A stretch of 13,711 nt of DNA from the NCBI GenBank assembly GCA_903930035.1, contig CAIYXG010000303.1, positions 1-13,711 of the forward strand. The letters run 5' to 3'. Of the stretch, positions 7,419 to 13,119 are shown one piece after another (position 1 is the first letter of the stretch; each line of letters begins with the position of its first letter). Under the pieces are notes generated by a model. That model worked only from the letters and a program-made list of their open reading frames with translations, was not told where the DNA came from and did not search any database. The position numbers and the translations under genes are program-made. The DNA comes from an uncultured Actinomycetes bacterium. GTDB taxonomy: Bacteria; Actinomycetota; Acidimicrobiia; Acidimicrobiales; Microtrichaceae.

Positions 7419-7433
7419 ACGGGCCCGTACATC

Positions 7434-7439
7434 TAGGCT
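7434..7439 (+). promoter_or_regulatory. -10 box upstream of FKBP lipoprotein gene
   Basis: TAGGCT in the 44-base gap between der and the FKBP lipoprotein gene. Transcription would start near 7446, giving a short leader that holds the AAGGAG ribosome site at 7453-7458. No clear -35. It would separate FKBP expression from der. Confidence 0.35.
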
Positions 7440-7462
7440 CACGCCGTCCGAGAAGGAGCACC

Positions 7463-7987
7463 ATGACCACCACTGCCCGCCACACTGCCGTCGCCGTCCT
7501 TGCCGCCCTCTGCCTGCCCGCGCTGGGCGCCGGCTGCTCGGGCGACGACCCGTCCTCGGCCGACGGCGCCACCGAGACCACGGCCGCCGCGGAGCAGGCG
7601 TCCGGGGCGCTCGCCGAGATCGAGGAGCGCGGCAAGCCGGAGGTGGCCGTGCCGCCGGCACCGGCGACGGAGCTCAAGGTGACGGACGTGGTCGAGGGCA
7701 CCGGTCCGGCCGTGCAGCCCTCGGACTCCGTCACGGTCCACTACGTCGGGGTCGGCCAGCAGAGCGGCAAGGAGTTCGACTCCTCCTGGAGCCGCGGCGA
7801 GACCATCTCGTTCCCCCTGAGCGGGGTCATCCAGGGCTGGAGCGAGGGCCTGGTCGGCATGAAGGTCGGCGGCCGCCGCGAGCTGGTGATCCCCGGGGCG
7901 CTCGCCTACGGCGCCAACCCGCCGTCGCCGGACATCGCGCCGGACGAGACCCTGGTGTTCGTCGTCGACCTGGCCGCCATCAACTGA
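7463..7987 (+). CDS. FKBP-type peptidyl-prolyl isomerase, predicted lipoprotein
   Basis: Predicted surface-anchored prolyl isomerase of 174 residues that would help fold exported proteins. A signal peptide (Arg6, hydrophobic 9-23) ends at a lipobox-like LGAGC with Cys25; a Ser/Thr/Ala-rich linker runs to about 50. The FKBP domain (about 68-174) has most of the expected active-site residues by alignment to FKBP12: Tyr94, Phe105-Asp106, Val122-Ile123, Trp126, Tyr149 and Phe166. ATG 7463 has AAGGAG four bases upstream. The adjacent downstream gene is a close paralogue lacking the signal. The lipobox has Gly rather than Leu at -3, so lipidation is likely but not certain. Confidence 0.92.
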   Translation: MTTTARHTAVAVLAALCLPALGAGCSGDDPSSADGATETTAAAEQASGALAEIEERGKPEVAVPPAPATELKVTDVVEGTGPAVQPSDSVTVHYVGVGQQSGKEFDSSWSRGETISFPLSGVIQGWSEGLVGMKVGGRRELVIPGALAYGANPPSPDIAPDETLVFVVDLAAIN

Positions 7988-8408
7988 GTTCGCACGGGCC
8001 GACCGGGCCCATGACAGGAGGAACAGCGTGATCCACGAGATCGAGGAGCGGGGCAAGCCCGAGGTGAACCTGCCGACGGGTCCTGCGACCGAGCTGGTCG
8101 TGACCGACCTGGTCGAGGGGACCGGCGACGAGGTCCGGCCGAACGACTCCGTCACGGTCCACTACGTGGGGGTCGGCCAGGCCACCGGGCGCCAGTTCGA
8201 CGCGTCGTGGGACCGTGGCGAGACCATCAGCTTCGGGCTCAACCAGGTCATCCAGGGCTGGAGCGAGGGCCTGGTCGGCATGAAGCTGGGCGGCCGCCGC
8301 GAGCTGGTCATCCCCGGGGAGATGGCCTACGGGTCCCACCCGCCGCCGGGGGCCGGCATCCAGCCCGACGAGACGCTGGTGTTCGTCGTCGACCTGGCGC
8401 GGATCAAC
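7616..8408 (+). repeat. tandem duplication of the FKBP domain (7616-7984 and 8037-8408)
   Basis: Two direct copies of about 370 bases encode the same domain from EIEERGKPEV to the final Ile-Asn. A 39-base block starting GTCATCCAGGGCTGG is identical at 7826-7864 and 8247-8285, and other blocks differ mainly at third positions. The duplicated part begins just after the signal peptide and linker of the first copy, so the second gene lacks an export signal. Confidence 0.85.
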
Positions 8409-8411
8409 TGA
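8028..8411 (+). CDS. FKBP-type peptidyl-prolyl isomerase, cytoplasmic paralogue
   Basis: A 127-residue single-domain FKBP with no signal peptide, so presumably a cytoplasmic folding helper. Active-site residues match the family: Tyr46, Phe57-Asp58, Val74-Ile75, Trp78, Tyr101 and Phe119. It is a close paralogue of the preceding lipoprotein, starting at MIHEIEERGKPEV against the internal AEIEERGKPEV of that gene. The GTG start at 8028 has a strong AGGAGG (8016-8021) six bases upstream, so independent translation is well supported and it is not a detached fragment. It lies 40 bases after the first copy and 6 bases before the acyl-CoA carboxylase gene. Confidence 0.92.
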   Translation: MIHEIEERGKPEVNLPTGPATELVVTDLVEGTGDEVRPNDSVTVHYVGVGQATGRQFDASWDRGETISFGLNQVIQGWSEGLVGMKLGGRRELVIPGEMAYGSHPPPGAGIQPDETLVFVVDLARIN

Positions 8412-8417
8412 CCTGAC

Positions 8418-9974
8418 GTGACCGACCCGGCCGACGACGCTCCGACGAGGGTCCGCGCCGCCGCGGCGCGGGCGCGCGAGGGCAACCTGGCCGCGGGCGG
8501 CGCCAAGCTCGAGTCGCAGGGCAAGCTCTTCGTCCGTCGCCGGATCGAGCTCCTGTGCGACCCCGGGTCCTTCGTGGAGGACCAGCTGCTGGCGAACGCC
8601 GACTACGGGGACGGTCCCGCCAAGGACCTTCCGGCCGACGGCGTCGTCACCGGGGTCGGTGAGGTCGACGGCCGGCCGGTGGCCGTGATGGCCAACGACC
8701 CCACGGTCAAGGCCGGCTCGTGGGGCGCCCGGACGGTCGAGAAGATCGTCCGGCTGACCGAGACGGCGCTCAAGCAGCAGATCCCCGTGGTCTGGCTCGT
8801 CGACTCCGCCGGGGCGCGCATCACCGACCAGGTCGAGCTCTTCCCGGGGCGGCGGGGGGCGGGCCGCATCTTCTACAACCAGGTGCGGCTGTCGGGGAAG
8901 GTGCCGCAGGTCTGCTGCCTGTTCGGGCCCTCGGCCGCGGGCGGCGCCTACATCCCGGCGTTCTGCGACCTGGTGGTGATGGTCGAGGGCAACGCCTCCA
9001 TGTACCTGGGCTCGCCGCGCATGGCCGAGATGGTCATCGGCGAGCAGGCCACGCTCGAGGAGACCGGCGGCGCCCGCATGCACGCCACGGTCTCGGGGTG
9101 CGGCGACAACCTGGCCCACGACGACGAGGACGCCATCGACCAGGCCCGGGCCTACCTGACCTACCTGCCGGCGCGCTGGACCGAGCCGCCCCCGGTCTAC
9201 GAGGCCCACCCGCCGGCGACGGCCCTGCACGCAGGGATCGTGCCCGAGGAGGAGACCGCCGGCTACGACATGCACGACGTGCTCGACGGGCTGCTCGACG
9301 CCGAGTCGTTCTTCGAGGTGAAGCCCCTGTTCGCCCCCGAGCTGCTCGTCGGGCTGGGGCTGCTCGAGGGGCACCCGGTGGGGATCGTCGCCAACAACCC
9401 GATGCACAAGGGCGGGGTCCTGTTCACCGACAGCGCCGACAAGGCCGCGCGGTTCATCTGGCTGTGCGACGCGTTCGGCGTCCCGCTGGTGTTCCTGGCC
9501 GACGTGCCGGGCTTCATGATCGGCACCCAGGTCGAGCGGGAGGGGATCATCCGGCACGGCGCCAAGATGATCACGGCAGTGTCCGAGGCAACCGTCCCGA
9601 AGTTCTGCGTGGTGGTGCGCAAGGCCTACGGCGCCGGGCTCTACGCCATGTCGGGCCCGGCCTTCGAGCCGGAGGCCACGCTGGCGCTGCCCACCGCGAA
9701 GATCGCCGTGATGGGCCCCGAGGCCGCCGTCAACGCCGTGTACGCCAACAAGATCGCCGCCATCGAGGACCCCGCCGAGCGGGACGCGTTCGTGGCCGAG
9801 CAGCGTCGTGTCTACGAGGAGGACGTCGACCTGGTCCGCCTCGCGGCCGAGCTGGTGGTGGACGCCGTGGTCGAGTGGGAGGACCTGCGGTCGGAGGTCC
9901 ACCGTCGTATCGACCGTGCCCGCGGCAAGGACCGGCACTTCTCCGACCGCCGGCACGGCGTCCCCCCGGTCTGA
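8418..9974 (+). CDS. acyl-CoA carboxylase, carboxyltransferase (beta) subunit
   Basis: Transfers the carboxyl group from carboxybiotin to an acyl-CoA (acetyl-, propionyl- or branched-chain CoA); works with a separate biotin carboxylase/carrier subunit that is not in this window. The 518 residues have both crotonase-fold halves: the N-terminal oxyanion segment GPSAAGGAYIPA (170-181) and the C-terminal KAYGAGLYAM (402-411), plus DSAGARI (129-135), LADVPGFMIGTQ (360-371) and VMGPEAAVNAVY (431-442). No zinc-finger AccD N-terminus is present, so it belongs to the actinobacterial PccB/AccD-type rather than the E. coli type. Substrate cannot be assigned. The GTG at 8418 starts 6 bases after the FKBP stop with no clear Shine-Dalgarno, suggesting coupled translation. 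It is followed 3 bases later by a small membrane protein. Confidence 0.92.
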   Translation: MTDPADDAPTRVRAAAARAREGNLAAGGAKLESQGKLFVRRRIELLCDPGSFVEDQLLANADYGDGPAKDLPADGVVTGVGEVDGRPVAVMANDPTVKAGSWGARTVEKIVRLTETALKQQIPVVWLVDSAGARITDQVELFPGRRGAGRIFYNQVRLSGKVPQVCCLFGPSAAGGAYIPAFCDLVVMVEGNASMYLGSPRMAEMVIGEQATLEETGGARMHATVSGCGDNLAHDDEDAIDQARAYLTYLPARWTEPPPVYEAHPPATALHAGIVPEEETAGYDMHDVLDGLLDAESFFEVKPLFAPELLVGLGLLEGHPVGIVANNPMHKGGVLFTDSADKAARFIWLCDAFGVPLVFLADVPGFMIGTQVEREGIIRHGAKMITAVSEATVPKFCVVVRKAYGAGLYAMSGPAFEPEATLALPTAKIAVMGPEAAVNAVYANKIAAIEDPAERDAFVAEQRRVYEEDVDLVRLAAELVVDAVVEWEDLRSEVHRRIDRARGKDRHFSDRRHGVPPV

Positions 9975-9977
9975 CCC

Positions 9978-10214
9978 GTGCCCTGGTGCGAGGACTGCGG
10001 ACGCTTCTACGCGCCGCCCACCCTGACCCCCGAGGGCAACTGTCCCGACGGCCACCACGTGGCGGAGCCCACGGCGCTGACGCAGGCCGCGGGCGACGGT
10101 CCTGACGACCCCACCAACCCGAAGGTGCCGTGGCACTTCTGGCTGCTGCTCGCCGCACTGGTCGCCTACCTGGGGTGGCGGCTGGTGCAGCTCGTGGCCT
10201 GGATCGTGGGCTGA
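9978..10214 (+). CDS. small zinc-ribbon-like membrane protein
   Basis: A 78-residue protein with Cys4-Glu-Asp-Cys7 and Cys22 in NCPDGHH, then an acidic linker and one C-terminal transmembrane helix (about 53-77, PWHFWLLLAALVAYLGWR). It looks like a zinc ribbon facing the cytoplasm and anchored by a tail helix. The usual second CPxC knuckle is incomplete: position 25 is Gly, so His26 or His27 may act as the fourth ligand. GTG 9978 lies 3 bases after the carboxylase stop and has no Shine-Dalgarno, implying coupled translation. The function is unknown. The N-terminal MPWCEDC wording is, to my recollection, seen in small uncharacterised actinobacterial proteins. Confidence 0.8.
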   Translation: MPWCEDCGRFYAPPTLTPEGNCPDGHHVAEPTALTQAAGDGPDDPTNPKVPWHFWLLLAALVAYLGWRLVQLVAWIVG

Positions 10215-10243
10215 CCGGGTTCGGACTCCGGCCGGACCACGGC

Positions 10244-10249
10244 TAGAGT
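10244..10249 (+). promoter_or_regulatory. -10 box for tRNA-Pro
   Basis: TAGAGT, ending 10 bases before the mature tRNA 5' end. Transcription would start about 3-4 bases ahead of the tRNA. The -35 region about 17 bases upstream (TTCGGAC around 10220-10226) matches only weakly. Confidence 0.5.
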
Positions 10250-10259
10250 CACCGGCTCC

Positions 10260-10334
10260 CGGGCTGTGGCGCAGTTTGGTTAGCGCGCTTGACTGGGGGT
10301 CAAGAGGTCGGAGGTTCGAATCCTCTCAGCCCGA
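10260..10334 (+). tRNA. tRNA-Pro (anticodon GGG)
   Basis: All arms pair: acceptor CGGGCTG (10260-10266) with CAGCCCG (10327-10333), discriminator A10334; D stem GCGC/GCGC (10269-10272, 10283-10286) around AGTTTGGTTA; anticodon stem CTTGA/TCAAG (10288-10292, 10300-10304) with loop CTGGGGG and anticodon GGG at 10295-10297; T stem GGAGG/CCTCT (one G-T pair) with loop TTCGAAT. It decodes CCC and CCU proline codons; CCC is common in this GC-rich window. The CCA end is not encoded and must be added after transcription. Confidence 0.97.
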
Positions 10335-10375
10335 CGGAACGGAACCCCTGCTGCGGCAGGGGTTCCGCCGTTCCG
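10335..10375 (+). terminator. hairpin terminator after tRNA-Pro
   Basis: A perfect 10-base-pair stem, GGAACCCCTG (10341-10350) with CAGGGGTTCC (10357-10366), closes a CTGCGG loop. Outer CGGAAC (10335-10340) and GTTCCG (10370-10375) can extend it past a 3-base bulge. There is no T tract afterwards, as is common for intrinsic terminators in high-GC actinobacteria. It could also guide 3' processing of the tRNA. Confidence 0.7.
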
Positions 10376-10405
10376 GGGCCGCTGCGTGCGGAAAGAACCT
10401 TCTAC

Positions 10406-10433
10406 TTGCCTGAAGATCCTTCGTGCGTACGGT
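10406..10433 (+). promoter_or_regulatory. promoter for the DUF4177-like gene pair, leaderless
   Basis: TTGCCT (10406-10411), a 16-base spacer, then TACGGT (10428-10433), which ends 8 bases before the GTG at 10442. Both hexamers are present and the GTG has no Shine-Dalgarno, so transcription probably begins at or next to the start codon. Confidence 0.6.
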
Positions 10434-10441
10434 CCTGAGAC

Positions 10442-10675
10442 GTGGAATCCAGTTACTCGCGCTTGGGCGCTGTGCGAGTGGAGGTCCGGGGACGCGGGGC
10501 GTCCTTCCGGTCCGCCACCGAGGTCGAGGTCCGTGAGCACATGGCCGCCTGGTCCCGGGCGGGGTGGGAGCTGTTGACGGCCTATACAGTCCGGGAGGTG
10601 GATCCCCGGCACGGGGACATCACCGCCTTCCACTTCTTCTGGAAGGCAGACAGGGGCGCACATGGGAACCAGTGA
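10442..10675 (+). CDS. small DUF4177-like protein, first of a tandem pair
   Basis: A 77-residue soluble protein with no signal peptide or membrane helix. A basic beta-like N-terminal part (VRVEVRGRG) is followed by VREHMAAWSRAGWELL and a closing AFHFFWK. The pattern of a helix ending in (A/E)GWEL, then strands and a final FF(W/K)K, resembles DUF4177, a family of small proteins of unknown function; the match is by eye only. The GTG start at 10442 has no Shine-Dalgarno but lies 8 bases after a good -10 box; GTG codons at 10472 and 10478 are alternatives that would trim the product. Its end overlaps the next gene by 14 bases, and the two are paralogues. Confidence 0.72.
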   Translation: MESSYSRLGAVRVEVRGRGASFRSATEVEVREHMAAWSRAGWELLTAYTVREVDPRHGDITAFHFFWKADRGAHGNQ

Positions 10676-10892
10676 CGAGCCGCGCGAGATGCGTTGCTCC
10701 GTGCTCGGGGCGACGGTGGTCAAGAAGTTCGGCAAGGTCGAGGTCGAGCCGATCTCGGAGGGCGCCGTGAACGAGCACCTGAGCCCGTGGGTGTCCGCGG
10801 GCTGGCACCTCAAGGGGTCGCAGGCCGTGGCGCGGCCCGACCTGGGTGGCACCGTCAACGCCGTCGACCTCTACTTCTTCTGGGAGCGGTAG
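10662..10892 (+). CDS. small DUF4177-like protein, second of a tandem pair
   Basis: A 76-residue paralogue of the preceding gene: shared pattern VEV, then V-x-EH-xx-xW-xx-AGW-x-L, ending in LYFFWER where the neighbour ends HFFWK. It has no signal or membrane segment, and its N-terminus is richer in charged residues. ATG 10662 has AGGGG (10652-10656) five bases upstream and overlaps the end of the first gene by 14 bases, so both are probably made from one transcript and may form a heteromer. The function is unknown. The two copies are well diverged, so the duplication is old. Confidence 0.75.
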   Translation: MGTSDEPREMRCSVLGATVVKKFGKVEVEPISEGAVNEHLSPWVSAGWHLKGSQAVARPDLGGTVNAVDLYFFWER

Positions 10893-10943
10893 GTCGTGCC
10901 CGGACGTCCGACTGCCGGCGAGCTGGAGCGACCACGGAGGGGG

Positions 10944-10972
10944 TCGACACCGCCACGTTCTGCGCGTACCCT
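10944..10972 (+). promoter_or_regulatory. promoter for the two-helix membrane protein, leaderless
   Basis: TCGACA (10944-10949, one mismatch to TTGACA), a 17-base spacer, then TACCCT (10967-10972), which ends 7 bases before the ATG at 10980. No Shine-Dalgarno precedes the ATG. This is the best-formed promoter in the window and decides the start at 10980 over the upstream in-frame GTG at 10896. Confidence 0.7.
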
Positions 10973-10979
10973 TCTCAGC

Positions 10980-11546
10980 ATGAGCAGGGCGCACTCATCG
11001 GAAAGTGGCGGGACGGCACGGCGGCGGAGCTCCTCGAGGAGGAGTGCCGTGGCCCGGTCGCAGCAGCTGCTCCGGTGGACCTTCGCCCTCGTCTCGGTCG
11101 CCTGTGCCGTCGGCGTGGCGCTCCTGGTCCCCGCCCAGGGCCGTCCGACGGTCGTCGTCGCCGAGGTCGTGGTCTCCCTGGTCCTCGGTGCCGCGGTGGC
11201 CGTGACGGTGGAGCGGTGGAACCGGACCCGCATCGTCGACCTCCGCCACCACGACCTGCTCGAGGGGCTCCGGCACGGCGTGCTGCCGGACGCCACCCCC
11301 GTCGCCACGGTGGACCTCCGTCACGGCTCCCGGACGGCGACGCCGACGCAGGAGCACCGGCTGTTCGGCCTCTGCGAGTGCGCCGACTGTGCCGCGGGTC
11401 GCCCCGAGGTGGCCGACGAGGCGGCCACCGCCCCGCTGGTGAGCCCCGGGCGCGACGCGTCGGGCCGCCGGGTCATCGACCTGCGCACCGGCTCGGCCCG
11501 CCAGGGCCGGGCCCGGCTCGGGACCCGCTCGGCCCCCACCCGCTGA
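10980..11546 (+). CDS. two-helix membrane protein with three DLR motifs and a CxCxxC cluster
   Basis: A 188-residue protein of a family I do not recognise. The first 32 residues are Ser/Arg-rich and very basic. Two transmembrane helices follow (about 34-52 and 57-77), so both ends probably face the cytoplasm. The C-terminal part carries three similar motifs: IVDLRHHD (85-92), TVDLRHGS (110-117) and VIDLRTGS (165-172), with CECADC (132-137) between the second and third, which could bind a metal. The start at ATG 10980 is chosen because a complete promoter ends 7 bases before it. A longer form from GTG 10896 would span that promoter. It converges with the VWA gene. Confidence 0.75.
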   Translation: MSRAHSSESGGTARRRSSSRRSAVARSQQLLRWTFALVSVACAVGVALLVPAQGRPTVVVAEVVVSLVLGAAVAVTVERWNRTRIVDLRHHDLLEGLRHGVLPDATPVATVDLRHGSRTATPTQEHRLFGLCECADCAAGRPEVADEAATAPLVSPGRDASGRRVIDLRTGSARQGRARLGTRSAPTR

Positions 11547-11562
11547 ACGGGCGGGCAGGGGC
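11532..11562. terminator. possible bidirectional hairpin between convergent genes
   Basis: Imperfect palindrome: GCCCC (11532-11536) with GGGGC (11558-11562) outside, CCCG (11539-11542) with CGGG (11548-11551) inside, loop CTGAA, with unequal internal loops. It spans the stop of the membrane protein gene and could end transcription towards the VWA gene. No T tract. Weak evidence. Confidence 0.3.
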
Positions 11563-11578
11563 CGCGCAGCGCACCAGC

Positions 11579-12310
11579 TCAGGCGCCGCCACGCCGGCGC
11601 CGGTCCTCCTCGGCGGGCTTGTCGCCCTCGAAGAAGTCCCGTGCGTCGAGGCGCTCGCGGCGCCGGAGCTTGCGCTCCCGGTCGACGGCCTTCTTGCTCA
11701 GCGAGCCGAACGCCTGGAGCGTGCCGGCGCCGTCCGCCATGAAGGCCTGGACCGAGGCGGCGGCGTAGCCCATGGCCTGGGCCTCCTGGTAGACGTCGAG
11801 GCCGGCACCCATGAAGACGAACTGCCAGCCGGTCGAGGTGTAGGCCTCGACGAGCGACCGGATCGTCTCGAGCGTGAACTCCGTGCTCTGGTTCTCCTGG
11901 CCGTCGGTGATGCTGATGAACAGCACCTCCTCCGCCGGGAGGCCGTCGGCCGCACGCTGACGCACCCGGGCGGCGGCGCGGTTGATGAGCGCTCCGGTGG
12001 CGTCGAGCAGGGGAGTGCCGCCGCGCGGCACGTAGGTGTTCGTGTCCAGCGGCACCATCTCGGCGACCGGCACGGCGTCCGCCACGACGTCCTGCGGGTC
12101 GCCCGAGTCGAACTGGACCAGCGTGACCGTGGCGGTGGAGCCGTCACGGACGAGCTCTGCGAGCAGGTTGTTGAAGCCGCCGACGACGTCGTCGACCATC
12201 CCGCCCATCGACCCGGAGCGGTCGAGCAGGACGTAGATCTTGGACGGTGCCGGCGTGCCGTCGGGCCCGGGCGTGCCCGGCTCGGGGGTGGTGGGGGACG
12301 GGGTCGTCAT
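11579..12310 (-). CDS. von Willebrand factor A (VWA) domain protein
   Basis: A 243-residue protein with a Pro/Thr-rich N-terminus (1-23), a VWA domain (about 24-205) and a highly charged Arg/Glu-rich tail. The metal-ion-dependent adhesion site is complete: DRSGS (Asp30, Ser32, Ser34), Thr99 in GGTPLLD and Asp136 in SITDGQEN. Such domains bind divalent metal and protein partners; the bacterial family resembles TerY/YfbK-type cytoplasmic VWA proteins. No signal peptide or membrane helix is present. ATG 12310 has GAGAGGAA 6 bases upstream. A 6-base inverted repeat (CAGGTC 12324-12329, GACCTG 12345-12350) lies in its leader. It is divergent from the sigma-like gene across a 152-base gap in which I see no confident promoter. 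The specific role is unknown. Confidence 0.85.
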   Translation of the reverse strand: MTTPSPTTPEPGTPGPDGTPAPSKIYVLLDRSGSMGGMVDDVVGGFNNLLAELVRDGSTATVTLVQFDSGDPQDVVADAVPVAEMVPLDTNTYVPRGGTPLLDATGALINRAAARVRQRAADGLPAEEVLFISITDGQENQSTEFTLETIRSLVEAYTSTGWQFVFMGAGLDVYQEAQAMGYAAASVQAFMADGAGTLQAFGSLSKKAVDRERKLRRRERLDARDFFEGDKPAEEDRRRRGGA

Positions 12311-12462
12311 GGTGTGTTCCTCTCAGGTCCTGGCCGGCCCTTCCGACCTGGACGTCCGTAGTGAGTCCCGCAGGAGGAGATGGGGCTGCGCCCGGGGCGG
12401 AAACCCACCGGACCGTTGTCACACCTCCCTGCCACACTCTCTGCGTGGGACCAGGAGGCAGC

Positions 12463-13116
12463 ATGACGACAGGAACGGACGCGTCCGGCACGTGGGAGGA
12501 CGAGCCCGGCGACGGGCAGGACCTCGTCCAGTGGGCCCTGAGCGACCGGTGCACCAAGGTCGTGCGCAACGAGCTGAAGAAGGCGGGCCTGCCGAGCGGT
12601 CCGCAGATGGTCGAGGACCTCGAGATGGCGGTGTGGCAGAACATCGAGGGACATGTCGAGCGCAACCCCGGGGCGACCTACCGGAACGTCCCTGGCTACG
12701 GCCGGTCCGTGGTCCGGAACACGCTGCGCCGCCTGGCCTCCGGCCGCCTCCCGCTGGGCGACGAGGACCTCGACCAGGTCGAGGACCGGACCACGTCCCG
12801 CAGCACGTCGCTCGAGGACGCAACACGCATCCACCTCGAGCAGCAGGGTGGCCCTCCCTGGGTCCTCGGCGCGGCACTCGCCTACGCGACCCTGCTGTGC
12901 TACCCCGACGCCCGGCCGGCAGACCTGCCGGCGCCGCAGGCCGGCGCGAAGGAGGCCGACGCGCTCGGCTGGCCGGCGCTCTGGCTCGCAGGGGTGCGCG
13001 ACGTCTTCCCCGGCCCGGGCGGCGACACCCGTCGTGGACGGCGGAACAGGTCGGTGCGTCTGGTCCGGGCACGGCTCGCGGCCGCGTTGGGTGCAGCCCT
13101 GGACGAGGGGGTCTGA
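12463..13116 (+). CDS. hypothetical protein with possible sigma-factor region-2-like helices
   Basis: A 217-residue soluble protein. Residues about 19-95 (LVQWALSDRCTKVVRNELKK, then VEDLEMAVWQNI and YGRSVVRNTLRRL) follow the rhythm of ECF sigma-factor region 2, with DL-x3-VW-x2-I and a closing Arg-rich helix. The C-terminal half has no recognisable region 4; it contains a Pro/Ala-rich part and ends in an Arg-rich helix (RSVRLVRARLAAAL). The sigma resemblance is by eye and may be mistaken. ATG 12463 has AGGAGG (12453-12458) four bases upstream. The next gene starts 3 bases after the stop, so the two are probably co-translated and functionally linked. Confidence 0.7.
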   Translation: MTTGTDASGTWEDEPGDGQDLVQWALSDRCTKVVRNELKKAGLPSGPQMVEDLEMAVWQNIEGHVERNPGATYRNVPGYGRSVVRNTLRRLASGRLPLGDEDLDQVEDRTTSRSTSLEDATRIHLEQQGGPPWVLGAALAYATLLCYPDARPADLPAPQAGAKEADALGWPALWLAGVRDVFPGPGGDTRRGRRNRSVRLVRARLAAALGAALDEGV

Positions 13117-13119
13117 GCC

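Noticed and set aside
7410..7424. Short inverted repeat GCCCG/CGGGC over the der stop as a terminator
   Set aside because: Only a five-pair stem with no T tract; expected by chance at this GC content.
7980..10136. Long minus-strand open frame opposite the FKBP paralogue and the carboxylase gene
   Set aside because: It mirrors the codons of the real plus-strand genes, shows no recognisable domain and has repetitive His/Asp/Arg/Gly composition.
10260..10979. tRNA-Pro as an attachment site for an integrated element
   Set aside because: No integrase, no repeat of the tRNA 3' end further along the window, and base composition does not visibly change downstream.
12416..12444. TTGTCA as a -35 for the sigma-like gene
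   Set aside because: No TANNNT-type box lies 16-18 bases downstream, so no complete promoter could be supported.
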